A stretch of 64,000 bases of DNA from Bacteroides faecium (GCF_012113595.1 NZ_CP050831.1:5642001-5706000), one strand, 5' to 3'. Numbered from the stretch's first letter, positions 9,446-18,959 are shown. Notes: a model not told the origin generated them from the sequence alone. Numbers and translations: made by a program.

Positions 9446-10321
9446 TTAGTTCGTTTTTACTCTTCTCTCAAAATATTTTCTCAATGCATTTGCCAGCAGA
9501 TTCACCAGCAGGATAATCACAATCAGCACCAATGCCGTACCGTAAGCCAACGGCAACTGCGCTTCCATATCCGTCCCACTCGTAGAAATCACATACAAGT
9601 GGTAAGGCAACGCCATACACTGATCCAGGATACTGGTCGGCAACTGCGGCAGGAAGTATGCGGCACAAGTAAACAGAATCGGAGCCGTCTCACCCGAGAC
9701 ACGTCCCAATGCCAGAATCAGCCCTGTGATAATATTCGGCATTCCCATCGGCAGAATCACGTGCCAGATAGTCTGCAACTTCGTCGCTCCCAACGCGCGG
9801 CTGCCTTCACGCATACTGTCGGGAATAGCTTTCAACGCTTCTTCCGTGGTCCGGATGACCAAAGGTACGCAAAGCAAACCTAATGTCAAAGAACCGGCAA
9901 GGATACTATCTCCCAAACCCATATAATTGACAAACAACGCCATACCGAACAAACCGAACACGATAGAAGGGATACCGCTCAGATTGTTGGTCATCACCCG
10001 TATAAAGCGTACCAACTTCCCCTTCGGCGCATATTCATTCATATAAATCCCACTCATCACCCCTATCGGGAAAGCAAACAGCGCACTGCCCGTCATCAGA
10101 TAGAAAGTTCCGACGATAGCCGGCCAGATGCCGCCCCCTGTCATCCCGTCCGTAGGAGACGATGTGAGAAACTCCCAACTGATAGCGCCGCTCCCCTTAT
10201 AAATGATGAAGCCCAGAATCGCGAACAATATCAGCACGATACAAAGACTCAACAGTCGGAATATTCCGAAAGCAATCTTCTGCGAACGGTGCTTAGCCTT
10301 ATTATTACTTCTTATTTCCAT
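9446..10321 (-). CDS. pstA: phosphate ABC transporter permease PstA
   Basis: 291 residues with six hydrophobic segments and the ABC permease EAA loop (RTTEEALKAIPDSMREGSRALGATKLQTIWHVILP). It forms the inner-membrane channel together with PstC. The start lies 1 nt after the pstC stop, so translation is probably coupled. Confidence 0.95.
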   Translation of the reverse strand: MEIRSNNKAKHRSQKIAFGIFRLLSLCIVLILFAILGFIIYKGSGAISWEFLTSSPTDGMTGGGIWPAIVGTFYLMTGSALFAFPIGVMSGIYMNEYAPKGKLVRFIRVMTNNLSGIPSIVFGLFGMALFVNYMGLGDSILAGSLTLGLLCVPLVIRTTEEALKAIPDSMREGSRALGATKLQTIWHVILPMGMPNIITGLILALGRVSGETAPILFTCAAYFLPQLPTSILDQCMALPYHLYVISTSGTDMEAQLPLAYGTALVLIVIILLVNLLANALRKYFERRVKTN

Positions 10322-10322
10322 G

Positions 10323-11519
10323 TTATTTGCTACGTTTTAATCCTTTAGAGGAAATATACTCCACGCTAAAGTTGATAATCAATGTAATGAAGAACAGAAC
10401 GACACCCAGCAGGAACAAAGCCTGATAATGAGGACCACCCGCCGGTGCTTCTCCCAACTCCGCCGCGATAGTAGCCGGAATGGTGCGCAACGGTTCGAGA
10501 ATCGTTGTCGGAATCACAGCCGCGTTACCCGTCACCATCAATACCGCCATCGTCTCACCGATAGCACGTCCGATGCCGAGCACCACGCCCGAAGTAATGC
10601 CCGATATGGAATACGGAATCACCACCTTATAAATCGTCTGCCATTGCGTAGCTCCCAGCGCCAGGCTCGCTTCCCGCATGGAACGAGGGCAGTTTCTCAT
10701 CGCATCTTCCGTCACCGTTATAATGGTAGGCAGCGCCATAATGGCCAGCACGATACTACCCGCCAGCCCGCTCTCCCCTACCGAAAGATTAAAAACATTC
10801 TGAATCATCGGCACAATGACAATCAGCCCGAAAAAGCCATAGACTACGGAAGGAATACCGCTCAACAATTCGATAATAGGTTTCAGCCAGTTCCGCACTT
10901 TCGGGTTTGCCACTTCGGACATATAGATAGAAACCGACAGCCCGAACGGCAAAGCAAAAAGAATGGCGAACAAACTCACCCATAACGTACCGGTAATCAA
11001 GGGCAGAAAGCCGAATTGCGCCGCCGGAGTAGCCGTCGGAAACCATTCTGCACCCGCAAACACATCTTTCACGGAAATCGTATTGTCCTCTATGAAATGC
11101 ACCGCATCCGGATGGACAATGAATTTCTGCGGTACGAACGCCACGATACCGGGCGTTTTCTCTACCAGTTCCGTGATTTTATCCCCTGCATACTCATAAG
11201 CAGCACCGAGTTCTTCTTCCGTATAATACTGCGTAATATCCTCCAAACGGAATACCCGGATAGGAAGATCATCCCCACCGAGTTCTTTCCAGTTCGTTAT
11301 CTCCTCGTCGAAAACATCCTTTATCTGTTCAGGGCTCAATACGCTTACCTTATTTGTTTTATTCAACGCCAACACATACCCTTCCTCGATTACCTTGCTC
11401 TTGAATAATCCGAAAGCCTCTGTAAACAGGAAAAGTACAATCAGCAAAATAGTAATACTCGTTACGAAGCCGCTACAAGTCAAAACTCCTTCTATAATCC
11501 TTTCTAAAACCTTTTTCAT
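10323..11519 (-). CDS. pstC: phosphate ABC transporter permease PstC with a PstS-like insert
   Basis: 398 residues from the ATG at 11519, which puts MKKVLERIIEG first; an in-frame ATG at 11549 would add ten residues. After the first membrane helix there is a periplasmic insert of about 130 residues (nt 11010-11396) before the permease core. The insert contains IKDVFDEEITNWKELGGDD and TPGIVAFVPQKF, which resemble parts of PstS in this same locus (LEDIFRGKITNWKQVGGDD and KGAIGYVGLAYV). The permease core has the EAA loop AMRNCPRSMREASLALGATQ. The role is phosphate import across the inner membrane; the insert may help pass phosphate from PstS to the channel (inference). Confidence 0.93.
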   Translation of the reverse strand: MKKVLERIIEGVLTCSGFVTSITILLIVLFLFTEAFGLFKSKVIEEGYVLALNKTNKVSVLSPEQIKDVFDEEITNWKELGGDDLPIRVFRLEDITQYYTEEELGAAYEYAGDKITELVEKTPGIVAFVPQKFIVHPDAVHFIEDNTISVKDVFAGAEWFPTATPAAQFGFLPLITGTLWVSLFAILFALPFGLSVSIYMSEVANPKVRNWLKPIIELLSGIPSVVYGFFGLIVIVPMIQNVFNLSVGESGLAGSIVLAIMALPTIITVTEDAMRNCPRSMREASLALGATQWQTIYKVVIPYSISGITSGVVLGIGRAIGETMAVLMVTGNAAVIPTTILEPLRTIPATIAAELGEAPAGGPHYQALFLLGVVLFFITLIINFSVEYISSKGLKRSK

Positions 11520-11587
11520 ACCTCTTGATTTCTGATGCAAAGAAAGCATCTCCTTATTAAGGGGGTGTGACTAACGTTTGAAGGAAA

Positions 11588-11654
11588 TGTTTCAATCCTG
11601 TTACATTTGTATTACAAGTAATATTTCCCCGCCACATGAAACAGAAATGTAATA
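11588..11654. promoter_or_regulatory. two Pho-box-like direct repeat arrays between pstC and pstS
   Basis: On the plus strand TGTTTCA (11588), TGTTACA (11599) and TATTACA (11610) are spaced exactly 11 bp apart with 4-nt spacers. On the minus strand TATTACA (11654-11648) and TGTTTCA (11643-11637) have the same period. Heptamers separated by 4 nt are the layout of E. coli PhoB boxes. The arrays point outward to pstS and pstC respectively. A weak -7 (TTTATTTG, 11664-11671) precedes pstS. Confidence 0.6.
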
Positions 11655-11696
11655 TCCGATTGCTTTATTTGCACCAGTAATAAACAAAGAATCATT

Positions 11697-12509
11697 ATGA
11701 AAATAAGAAGAAACTTATTGATAGCCCTTTCGCTGTTCGCGCTCAGTGCCAGTGCGCAACGTATCAAAGGCAGTGACACGGTACTGCCTGTCGCCCAGCA
11801 GACAGCAGAACGGTTTATGAACCAACAGCCCGATGCCCGTGTCACGGTCACCGGTGGCGGAACCGGTGTCGGCATCTCCGCCCTGATGGATAACACTACG
11901 GATATCGCAATGGCTTCACGCCCGATAAAATTCAGCGAAAAAATGAAAATCAAAGCGGCAGGAGAAGAAGTGGACGAAGTGATTGTAGCCTACGACGCCC
12001 TCGCCGTAGTGGTACACCCTTCCAACCCGGTGAAGCAACTCACCCGCCAGCAACTGGAAGACATCTTCCGCGGAAAGATAACCAACTGGAAGCAAGTGGG
12101 CGGAGACGACCGCAAGATAGTGGTTTACTCCCGCGAAACCTCTTCCGGTACTTATGAATTTTTCAAAGAGAGTGTCCTGAAAAACAAGAACTACATGGCG
12201 AGCAGCCTTTCCATGCCGGCAACGGGTGCCATTATCCAATCTGTCAGCCAGACCAAAGGAGCCATCGGTTACGTCGGGTTGGCATACGTATCTCCCCGCG
12301 TCAAGACGCTCTCCGTATCCTATGACGGCAGCCACTACGCCACGCCCACAGTAGAGAACGCCACCAACAAGACCTACCCCATCGTGCGCCCGCTTTACTA
12401 CTATTACAATGTAAAAAACAAAGAACAAGTCGATCCCCTGATTCAATACATTCTTTCACCCGACGGGCAGGACATTATAAAAAAGAGCGGTTATATTCCG
12501 GTTAAATAA
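11697..12509 (+). CDS. pstS: phosphate-binding periplasmic protein PstS
   Basis: 270 residues with a signal peptide (1-20, ending SASAQ). The phosphate-binding motifs are KGSDTVLPV near residue 24, TGGGTGVGISAL near 52, a DIAMASRP segment near 69 and SRETSSGTYEFF near 145. It is the high-affinity phosphate receptor that feeds PstC/PstA. No lipobox cysteine is seen, so it is probably soluble in the periplasm. It is divergent from the pstC operon, and the Pho-box-like repeats lie between them. Confidence 0.95.
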   Translation: MKIRRNLLIALSLFALSASAQRIKGSDTVLPVAQQTAERFMNQQPDARVTVTGGGTGVGISALMDNTTDIAMASRPIKFSEKMKIKAAGEEVDEVIVAYDALAVVVHPSNPVKQLTRQQLEDIFRGKITNWKQVGGDDRKIVVYSRETSSGTYEFFKESVLKNKNYMASSLSMPATGAIIQSVSQTKGAIGYVGLAYVSPRVKTLSVSYDGSHYATPTVENATNKTYPIVRPLYYYYNVKNKEQVDPLIQYILSPDGQDIIKKSGYIPVK

Positions 12510-12520
12510 AAAAAATGTCC

Positions 12521-12528
12521 TACTTTTG
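12521..12528 (+). promoter_or_regulatory. -7 element of the glnS promoter
   Basis: TACTTTTG matches TAnnTTTG exactly, 31 nt before the glnS start codon. A clear -33 element is not seen. Confidence 0.55.
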
Positions 12529-12559
12529 TAGCCTGAATCATGTATTAACATAAATCGTT

Positions 12560-14302
12560 ATGACAGATATTAAAAACGAAGAAGTAGCAGGTGAAAAGAA
12601 AAGCCTGAACTTTATAGAGCAGGCAGTAGAAAAAGACTTGAAAGAAGGTAAAAACGGTGGAAAAGTGCAGACACGTTTCCCGCCCGAACCTAACGGATAC
12701 CTTCACATCGGCCATGCCAAAGCTATTTGCCTTGACTTCGGCATCGCAGAAAAACATGGCGGTGTATGCAACCTTCGTTTCGACGACACAAACCCTACCA
12801 AGGAAGATGTGGAATATGTAGAAGCCATCAAAGAGGATATCCAGTGGTTAGGCTACCATTGGGGCAATGAATACTACGCTTCCGATTATTTCCAGCAATT
12901 ATGGGACTTCGCTATCCGCCTGATAGAGGAAGGAAAAGCATATATCGACGAACAGAGTTCCGAACTGATTGCGCAGCAAAAAGGCACTCCTACCCAGGCA
13001 GGTGTGGAAAGCCCTTACCGCAACCGCCCTATCGAAGAGAGCCTTGAGCTTTTCAAGAAGATGAACAGCGGTGAGATTGAAGAAGGCGCTATGGTGCTCC
13101 GTGCCAAGATTGACATGGCAAACCCGAACATGCACTTCCGCGACCCGATTATCTATCGTGTAGTGAAGCATCCTCACCACCGTACGGGCACCACGTGGAA
13201 AGCCTATCCGATGTATGACTTCGCCCACGGACAGAGTGACTTCTTCGAAGGAGTGACCCATTCACTGTGTACCCTCGAATTTGTGGTACACCGTCCGTTG
13301 TACGACCTCTTCATCGACTGGCTGAAAGAAGGTAAAGATCTGAACGACAACCGTCCCCGCCAGACTGAGTTCAACAAACTGAACCTGAGCTATACGCTGA
13401 TGAGTAAACGTAACTTGCTGACTCTGGTAAAAGAAGGCCTGGTGAACGGATGGGACGACCCCCGTATGCCGACAATCTGCGGTTTCCGCCGTCGCGGTTA
13501 TTCGCCGGAAGCCATCCATAAGTTCATCGACAAAATCGGTTATACTACCTATGACGCGCTGAATGACATTGCCCTGCTTGAAAGCTCTCTCCGTGACGAC
13601 CTGAACAGCCGCGCTATCCGCGTATCGGCCGTCGTTAATCCTGTGAAGCTCATCATCACGAACTACCCCGAAGGACAGGTAGAAGAACTGGAAGCCATCA
13701 ACAATCCGGAAGATCCGGAAGCAGGAAGCCACCTTATCGAGTTCAGCCGCGAATTGTGGATGGAACGTGAGGACTTCATGGAAGATGCTCCGAAGAAATT
13801 CTTCCGTATGACACCGGGACAGGAAGTACGTCTGAAAAATGCCTATATCGTGAAATGCACAGGCTGCAAGAAAGACGAGAACGGCGTGATTACAGAAGTA
13901 TATTGCGAATACGACCCCAATACCCGCAGCGGTATGCCGGATGCCAACCGCAAAGTGAAAGGTACATTGCACTGGGTAAGCTGCGACCATTGTTTGCAAG
14001 CAGAAGTACGACTGTACGACCGCCTGTGGAAAGTAGAGAACCCGCGCGACGAAATGGCCGCTATCCGCGAAGCCAAGAATTGCGAAGCCCTCGAAGCCAT
14101 GAAGGAAATTATAAACCCCGATTCACTGAAAGTATTGCCCGACTGCTACATAGAGAAGTTCGCAGCAACCTTGCCGCCACTCTCCTACTTGCAGTTCCAA
14201 CGAATCGGTTATTTTAATATAGATAAAGACTCTACCCCTGAAAAAATGGTCTTCAACCGCACAGTAGGCTTGAAAGATACGTGGGGCAAGATTAATAAAT
14301 AA
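12560..14302 (+). CDS. glnS: glutaminyl-tRNA synthetase
   Basis: 580 residues, close to the family length of about 555. Class I signatures are visible: PPEPNGYLHIGHAKA (HIGH motif, about residue 40) and the KMSKS variant LMSKRN (about 280). The RFDDTNP motif and the C-terminal anticodon-binding beta-barrels are present. It charges tRNA-Gln with glutamine in the cytoplasm. Direct charging means this organism need not use the amidotransferase route for Gln. Confidence 0.97.
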   Translation: MTDIKNEEVAGEKKSLNFIEQAVEKDLKEGKNGGKVQTRFPPEPNGYLHIGHAKAICLDFGIAEKHGGVCNLRFDDTNPTKEDVEYVEAIKEDIQWLGYHWGNEYYASDYFQQLWDFAIRLIEEGKAYIDEQSSELIAQQKGTPTQAGVESPYRNRPIEESLELFKKMNSGEIEEGAMVLRAKIDMANPNMHFRDPIIYRVVKHPHHRTGTTWKAYPMYDFAHGQSDFFEGVTHSLCTLEFVVHRPLYDLFIDWLKEGKDLNDNRPRQTEFNKLNLSYTLMSKRNLLTLVKEGLVNGWDDPRMPTICGFRRRGYSPEAIHKFIDKIGYTTYDALNDIALLESSLRDDLNSRAIRVSAVVNPVKLIITNYPEGQVEELEAINNPEDPEAGSHLIEFSRELWMEREDFMEDAPKKFFRMTPGQEVRLKNAYIVKCTGCKKDENGVITEVYCEYDPNTRSGMPDANRKVKGTLHWVSCDHCLQAEVRLYDRLWKVENPRDEMAAIREAKNCEALEAMKEIINPDSLKVLPDCYIEKFAATLPPLSYLQFQRIGYFNIDKDSTPEKMVFNRTVGLKDTWGKINK

Positions 14303-14331
14303 ACAGGCCAACCGGCTTGACTTTATAAAAT

Positions 14332-14375
14332 GGGGCTGTGACAAAAGAGAGAATGAACACTTTTGCAACAGCCCC
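14332..14375 (+). terminator. hairpin after glnS
   Basis: Arms GGGGCTGTGACAAAAG (14332-14347) and CTTTTGCAACAGCCCC (14360-14375) pair with one mismatch. The hairpin lies between glnS and the next gene and excludes the upstream ATG at 14363 as a start for that gene. Confidence 0.7.
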
Positions 14376-14407
14376 ATCTTAGCAATCAAAAAAACGATAA
14401 AATAAAA

Positions 14408-15850
14408 ATGGGTAGAAAAAATTCACCGTCCGCAAAAAAAGAACTAGTCGAGCTAATCACAAACTACGAAGCTGCCAAAGCCGAGGATCGACAAATCTAC
14501 CTGGACGGAGATCAACTGGCTGACATTGCCGACTGGTATGCCACCGAACGAAAATTTGCCGAAGCGCAGGAAGTCATCAGTTACGGACTTCATCTGCACC
14601 CCGGAAGCACAGACTTGCTGATAGAACAGGCTTATCTTTACCTGGACACCCAAAAACTGCAAAAAGCAAAGACAGTAGCCGCCGCCATCACCGAAGAATA
14701 CGAACCTGACGTGAAGATGCTGAAAGCCGAACTACTGCTGAACGAAGGGAAACTGGAAGAAGCCCAGGAGCTTCTGAACTCAATAGAAGATGCCGACGAC
14801 CTTGTCACCATCACCGATATTGTATATCTTTTCCTGGATTTGGGTTATCCTGAAAATGCCAAAGAATGGCTGGAAAGAGGAAAATCACGATATGCCGACG
14901 AACAGGATTACCTGGCTCTTACCGCTGATTATCTATTCGCCACTCACCAGACGGAAGTCGCAATCGAAGCTTACAACAAACTGATTGACAAAGCTCCTTA
15001 CAATGCATCCTACTGGATGGGACTGGCAAAATGCCACTTTATCGAAGAGAATGTAGACAAGACCATCGAAGCTTGTGATTTCGCACTGGCAGCCGACGAA
15101 AATTACGGAGAAGCCTATGCCTACAAGGCACATAGTTTTTTCTATCTGAACAATTCGGATGAAGCCATCGAGAATTACGGGAAGGCTATTAATTACAAGT
15201 CAATCCCCCCCGAACTGGGCTATATGTTCATGGGATTGTCCTACGCCAATAAAGAAGATTGGCAGAAAGCCGACGATTATTATACAAAGGTAATCGACTG
15301 CTTTGAAAAGGAAGGAGACAGAGACTCTATATTGTTGATAGACACATATACCAGTAAAGCCTTTGCCCTCTCCCATCTGCAAAGATATGAAGAAGCGCAT
15401 CAGCTCTGCGACAAAGCCAAGAAGCTAGGCCCCGACGAAGGACTTATCTACCTGACGGACGGAAAAGTATATCTGGCGGAAGAAATGGAAGACCTGGCAT
15501 CCGAAGCTTTCCAACAGGCTATAGAACTTAATCCCGGTGTGGAAATGTGTTATATGGTTGCTTCCACCTATTCGGAAAACGACTATCTGTATGAAGCGAA
15601 AGAATACTACGAGATGGCCTACAAGCTCGACCCGAAGTATGAATTAGTGACGGAAAAGCTAAGTGTTCTCTGTCTCATGAGCAACGAAATAGAAAATTTC
15701 TTCAAATACAACAGTGAATGTAAGAGCCCGCTCGGATTGGACGTCATCGAGGACTTGCTTGCCAGTCCCAATCATAGGGAGGAAGATGAAAAGACACTCA
15801 AGGAGGTATTGAAGCGCATGAAAAAAGAGAATAAAAAGAAAGGAAAATAA
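14408..15850 (+). CDS. tetratricopeptide-repeat protein
   Basis: 480 residues from the ATG at 14408; the in-frame ATG at 14363 lies inside the glnS terminator hairpin and is rejected. At least ten TPR-like helix pairs can be recognised (for example AYNKLIDKAPYNASYWMGLAKCHF and AFQQAIELNPGVEMCYMVASTY). The C-terminus is Lys-rich (RMKKENKKKGK). There is no signal peptide, so it is probably cytoplasmic. TPR proteins act as interaction scaffolds; no partner can be deduced. A DedA gene follows after 34 nt, suggesting an operon. Confidence 0.8.
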   Translation: MGRKNSPSAKKELVELITNYEAAKAEDRQIYLDGDQLADIADWYATERKFAEAQEVISYGLHLHPGSTDLLIEQAYLYLDTQKLQKAKTVAAAITEEYEPDVKMLKAELLLNEGKLEEAQELLNSIEDADDLVTITDIVYLFLDLGYPENAKEWLERGKSRYADEQDYLALTADYLFATHQTEVAIEAYNKLIDKAPYNASYWMGLAKCHFIEENVDKTIEACDFALAADENYGEAYAYKAHSFFYLNNSDEAIENYGKAINYKSIPPELGYMFMGLSYANKEDWQKADDYYTKVIDCFEKEGDRDSILLIDTYTSKAFALSHLQRYEEAHQLCDKAKKLGPDEGLIYLTDGKVYLAEEMEDLASEAFQQAIELNPGVEMCYMVASTYSENDYLYEAKEYYEMAYKLDPKYELVTEKLSVLCLMSNEIENFFKYNSECKSPLGLDVIEDLLASPNHREEDEKTLKEVLKRMKKENKKKGK

Positions 15851-15884
15851 TCAATCAATTAAATAAACTCTATCCCTAAAAAAC

Positions 15885-16523
15885 ATGGAATCAGTAGCTT
15901 TTATCCAGTGGTGTCTGGATCATTTAAATTATTGGACTATCACCTTATTAATGACCATCGAAAGTTCTTTTATACCTTTCCCTTCGGAAGTGGTCATCCC
16001 GCCGGCAGCCTACAAAGCTGCAGTCAACGACGAGCTTAATATTTATCTGGTAGTTTTATTCGCTACTATCGGGGCAAATATCGGAGCGTTAATCAACTAT
16101 TACCTGGCTAAATGGCTGGGACGTCCCATCATCTACAAATTTGCCAATAGCCGTATCGGTCATATGTGCCTGATTGATGAAGAGAAAGTACGCAATGCCG
16201 AAATTTATTTCGACAAACACGGCGCATTGTCCACCTTTATCGGCCGTTTGATTCCCGCTGTCCGCCAATTGATTTCAATTCCTGCCGGACTGGCTCAGAT
16301 GAAATTGCATACATTCCTGATATATACCACTTTGGGAGCCGGATTATGGAATACTATCTTAGCTATTATCGGTTACCACCTGGCTAAAGTTCCCGGCATC
16401 GAAAGCGAAGCACAGCTTATAGCTAAAGTGACGGAATACAGCCACGAAATAGGCTATGTCTTTATTGCCATCGCCGTATTTGTCGTTGCATTCCTCATTT
16501 ATAAGGGGATGAAGAAGAAGTAA
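15885..16523 (+). CDS. DedA-family membrane protein
   Basis: 212 residues with four to five hydrophobic segments. Family motifs are visible: ESSFIPFPSEVVIPPAA (residues 26-42), GANIGALINYYLAKWLGR and the conserved FIGRLIPAVRQLISIPAGLAQM with the essential arginines. DedA/Tvp38 proteins are undecaprenyl-phosphate or phospholipid flippase-like carriers needed for envelope integrity. The exact lipid moved here is not known. Confidence 0.9.
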   Translation: MESVAFIQWCLDHLNYWTITLLMTIESSFIPFPSEVVIPPAAYKAAVNDELNIYLVVLFATIGANIGALINYYLAKWLGRPIIYKFANSRIGHMCLIDEEKVRNAEIYFDKHGALSTFIGRLIPAVRQLISIPAGLAQMKLHTFLIYTTLGAGLWNTILAIIGYHLAKVPGIESEAQLIAKVTEYSHEIGYVFIAIAVFVVAFLIYKGMKKK

Positions 16524-16531
16524 TATATTTT

Positions 16532-16610
16532 AGGCACGGATTTCACGGATTAACGCGGTTGTTTAATGATATATTTTATTAAAACCGTGTAATCCGTGAA
16601 ATCCGTGCCT
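16532..16610. repeat. palindromic intergenic repeat, family 1, copy 2
   Basis: Arms AGGCACGGATTTCACGGATT and the complementary AATCCGTGAAATCCGTGCCT flank a variable AT-rich centre. It lies between the convergent DedA and DUF3078 genes, where it could also act as a two-way terminator. Confidence 0.85.
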
Positions 16611-16627
16611 GAATCTTCTCTTTAATT

Positions 16628-17512
16628 TTAGAAGTTGAATTGTACTCCCACTCCCAATATTTCCTTGAACTGTACGCGTGCACCTTTCGTACCGTCCTTT
16701 TGCGTAATCTTCACATCATCATCATACATCAGGTTAGTGGTCAATGTAGTTGAGAACCACTTATTGATAATCATATTCACTTGCACTTCCCAGTTGACAT
16801 CTATATTCAGAGGTTTATGCAAATAATCGGAATATAAGTCCAGACGTGAATATACAGTCATATTTTTCAAGAATTCATATTTCACTTCCCCTTTCAGGTT
16901 CGCTCCGAAACTGGACAGCAAGTGCTTGCCGGGATCAACTCCGTAAGCTCCTTCGTCAGAGAGACGGTCATTCAGGACAAATGTGCCACGCCAGGAAGCA
17001 GGAGACAATACGACCGTAAATATCTTGCCCGGATCATACGTGAATCCCAAACCCGTAGTCAGATAACCCGGAGACATAAATTCGGAGATAGAAACATCCT
17101 TATTGACCGAATAGTCATATCCCGGAGAGAACTGGGTCTGAAAAGTGGCGAATGCGCTGGCATACCAGTTCTTGGCAATGGAATAACCATAATTCGTATT
17201 CAGATAGATTTTATCATTTGCCTTTCTTGTACCTTGATCGCCGGTCTTATTCAATCCATAGGCCAATTCGATACGATTGTTCCACAAATGCTTTCCTTTC
17301 TTATAATTAATCTGATAAGTACCTTGCAAGTCAAAAGCAACGGAGTTGTCACCACCGGCAGCCCAATTGGTGAGACTGACCTGTGTCAGTTTCAGTCCGG
17401 CAAACCCTTCTTTTGTCCAGGGAGAAGTTTGTGTACTATCGGCAGTCTGCGCCGAAAGAGTTCCAGCGCCCGTACATAACAGGGCGATGAATAGAGTTTT
17501 CATTTTGTTCAT
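16628..17512 (-). CDS. DUF3078 outer-membrane beta-barrel-like protein
   Basis: 294 residues with a signal peptide (about 1-21, ending TLSAQ). The body alternates hydrophobic and polar residues as in beta-barrels, ends in a terminal Phe (GVGVQFNF), and contains the family-like WTKEGFAGLKLTQVSLTNWAAGGDNS. This matches the DUF3078 family, found in Bacteroidetes. Location is probably the outer membrane; function unknown. The start could also be the ATG four codons later (MKTLF). Confidence 0.75.
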   Translation of the reverse strand: MNKMKTLFIALLCTGAGTLSAQTADSTQTSPWTKEGFAGLKLTQVSLTNWAAGGDNSVAFDLQGTYQINYKKGKHLWNNRIELAYGLNKTGDQGTRKANDKIYLNTNYGYSIAKNWYASAFATFQTQFSPGYDYSVNKDVSISEFMSPGYLTTGLGFTYDPGKIFTVVLSPASWRGTFVLNDRLSDEGAYGVDPGKHLLSSFGANLKGEVKYEFLKNMTVYSRLDLYSDYLHKPLNIDVNWEVQVNMIINKWFSTTLTTNLMYDDDVKITQKDGTKGARVQFKEILGVGVQFNF

Positions 17513-17674
17513 GATAGTCGAGGTTTAGTGTAGAAAAAAACACAACCTAACAAGAACATAAGTCTGGCGAAATACCAAACTCATTACCAGTTCTCATTAG
17601 GTCAAAATCTTTAGATAAGTATCAGCCGCAATCACTTGTCAGCCGCAATTATTATTTTATACTTAATACTTATA

Positions 17675-18175
17675 TTATTTTATCGCTGCGAGTGCCTTGT
17701 CATAGTCAGGCTCCTGTGTAATTTCAGGAACAAGCTCCGTATAAGCCACTTTACCATCTTTACCGATTACGACTACCGCACGTGCCAAAAGTCCCGCCAA
17801 TGGGCCGTCCGCCATACGTACACCGTAACTTTCATCAAAATCAGAGAAGCGGAAATCCGACAATGGAACCACGTTCTCGATGCCTTCGGTCGTACAGAAA
17901 CGAGCGTGTGCAAACGGAAGGTCTTTAGAGATAGCCAATACGACTGTATCCTTCATGCCGGCAGCCATCTTATTAAACTTACGTACAGACGTAGCGCATA
18001 CGCTTGTATCCAGACTCGGGAAAATATTCAAAATCACATTTTTACCATTCAAGTCTTTCAGAGAGAAAGAAGATAAATCTGTTTTTACCAATTCGAAGTC
18101 AGGAGCGACTTTACCTACTTGTATAAATTCACCGATCAGTTTCACCGGTTGTCCTTTGAAATTTGTTGTTGCCAT
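17675..18175 (-). CDS. tpx: thiol peroxidase
   Basis: 166 residues from the ATG at 18175; a longer in-frame reading to 18295 is not needed because family members begin with a sequence like MATTNFKGQPVKL. The peroxidatic cysteine is in SLDTSVCATSVRKFN and the resolving cysteine in ARFCTTEGIENV, as in atypical 2-Cys Tpx peroxiredoxins. It reduces hydrogen peroxide and alkyl hydroperoxides using thioredoxin. It is monocistronic. Confidence 0.95.
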   Translation of the reverse strand: MATTNFKGQPVKLIGEFIQVGKVAPDFELVKTDLSSFSLKDLNGKNVILNIFPSLDTSVCATSVRKFNKMAAGMKDTVVLAISKDLPFAHARFCTTEGIENVVPLSDFRFSDFDESYGVRMADGPLAGLLARAVVVIGKDGKVAYTELVPEITQEPDYDKALAAIK

Positions 18176-18312
18176 AATGCTTTTATATTTAAAATTTACT
18201 TTATATAGAAAACAACTATTACCAAAAAAATGTTCACGGAGAAACATTTCTAAATGCAGTTTGTTATTCCACAACGAAATCACCCTAGTAATCAACTTAA
18301 AAAATAAAATGT

Positions 18313-18876
18313 ATGGAAACTGTATTTAATGAGATTCAACACTCGGTAAAAAACTGGTGGACTTCCCTTCTTTTAGGTATTGTATATGTTATTGTAGCCC
18401 TTTGGCTCATGTTCTCCCCCTTGAGCAGTTATGTAGCTCTCAGCATCGTTTTCAGCGTATCCATGCTGATAAGCGGTATCCTGGAAATCATCTTTGCCCT
18501 TAGTAATAAGAAAGGTGTACCCAGTTGGGGATGGTATGTCGTAGGCGGATTGATTGACCTCGTCCTGGGTATCTACCTGGTTGCCTATCCGCTAGTCAGC
18601 ATGGAAGTTATTCCGTTCATCATAGCCTTCTGGCTGATGTTCCGCGGCTTCTCCTCTACCGGCTATTCCATCGACCTGAAACGTTACGGAACCCGCGACT
18701 GGGGCTGGTATATGGCTTTCGGTATCCTCGCCATCCTCTGCTCGCTATTGATATTGTGGCAACCTGCCGTCGGAGCACTCTACGCAGTGTACATGATTTC
18801 TTTTACTTTCCTCATTATCGGACTTTTCCGCATCATGCTTTCATTTGAACTAAAAAATCTGCATAAAAGAAAATAA
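18313..18876 (+). CDS. HdeD-family membrane protein (DUF308)
   Basis: 187 residues with six hydrophobic segments arranged as three two-helix repeats (WWTSLLLGIVYVIVALWLMFSP, WGWYVVGGLIDLVLGIYLV, WGWYMAFGILAILCSLLILW). This is the pattern of the HdeD/DUF308 family, linked to acid resistance in Escherichia coli. The role here is unknown. It is divergent from tpx and has 137 nt between the two start codons. Confidence 0.82.
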   Translation: METVFNEIQHSVKNWWTSLLLGIVYVIVALWLMFSPLSSYVALSIVFSVSMLISGILEIIFALSNKKGVPSWGWYVVGGLIDLVLGIYLVAYPLVSMEVIPFIIAFWLMFRGFSSTGYSIDLKRYGTRDWGWYMAFGILAILCSLLILWQPAVGALYAVYMISFTFLIIGLFRIMLSFELKNLHKRK

Positions 18877-18908
18877 AAAGCTTTCGGCACTTACTTTGGT
18901 ATTTTGTT

Positions 18909-18916
18909 TATCTTTG
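18909..18916 (+). promoter_or_regulatory. -7 element upstream of the DUF4494 operon
   Basis: TATCTTTG is a perfect TAnnTTTG match 44 nt before the start codon. A TTTC lies about 23 nt further upstream, which is slightly long for a -33 element. Confidence 0.5.
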
Positions 18917-18959
18917 TAGGCAATTTACATAAATCAATTAATTTAAAAGGAAGAAAATT

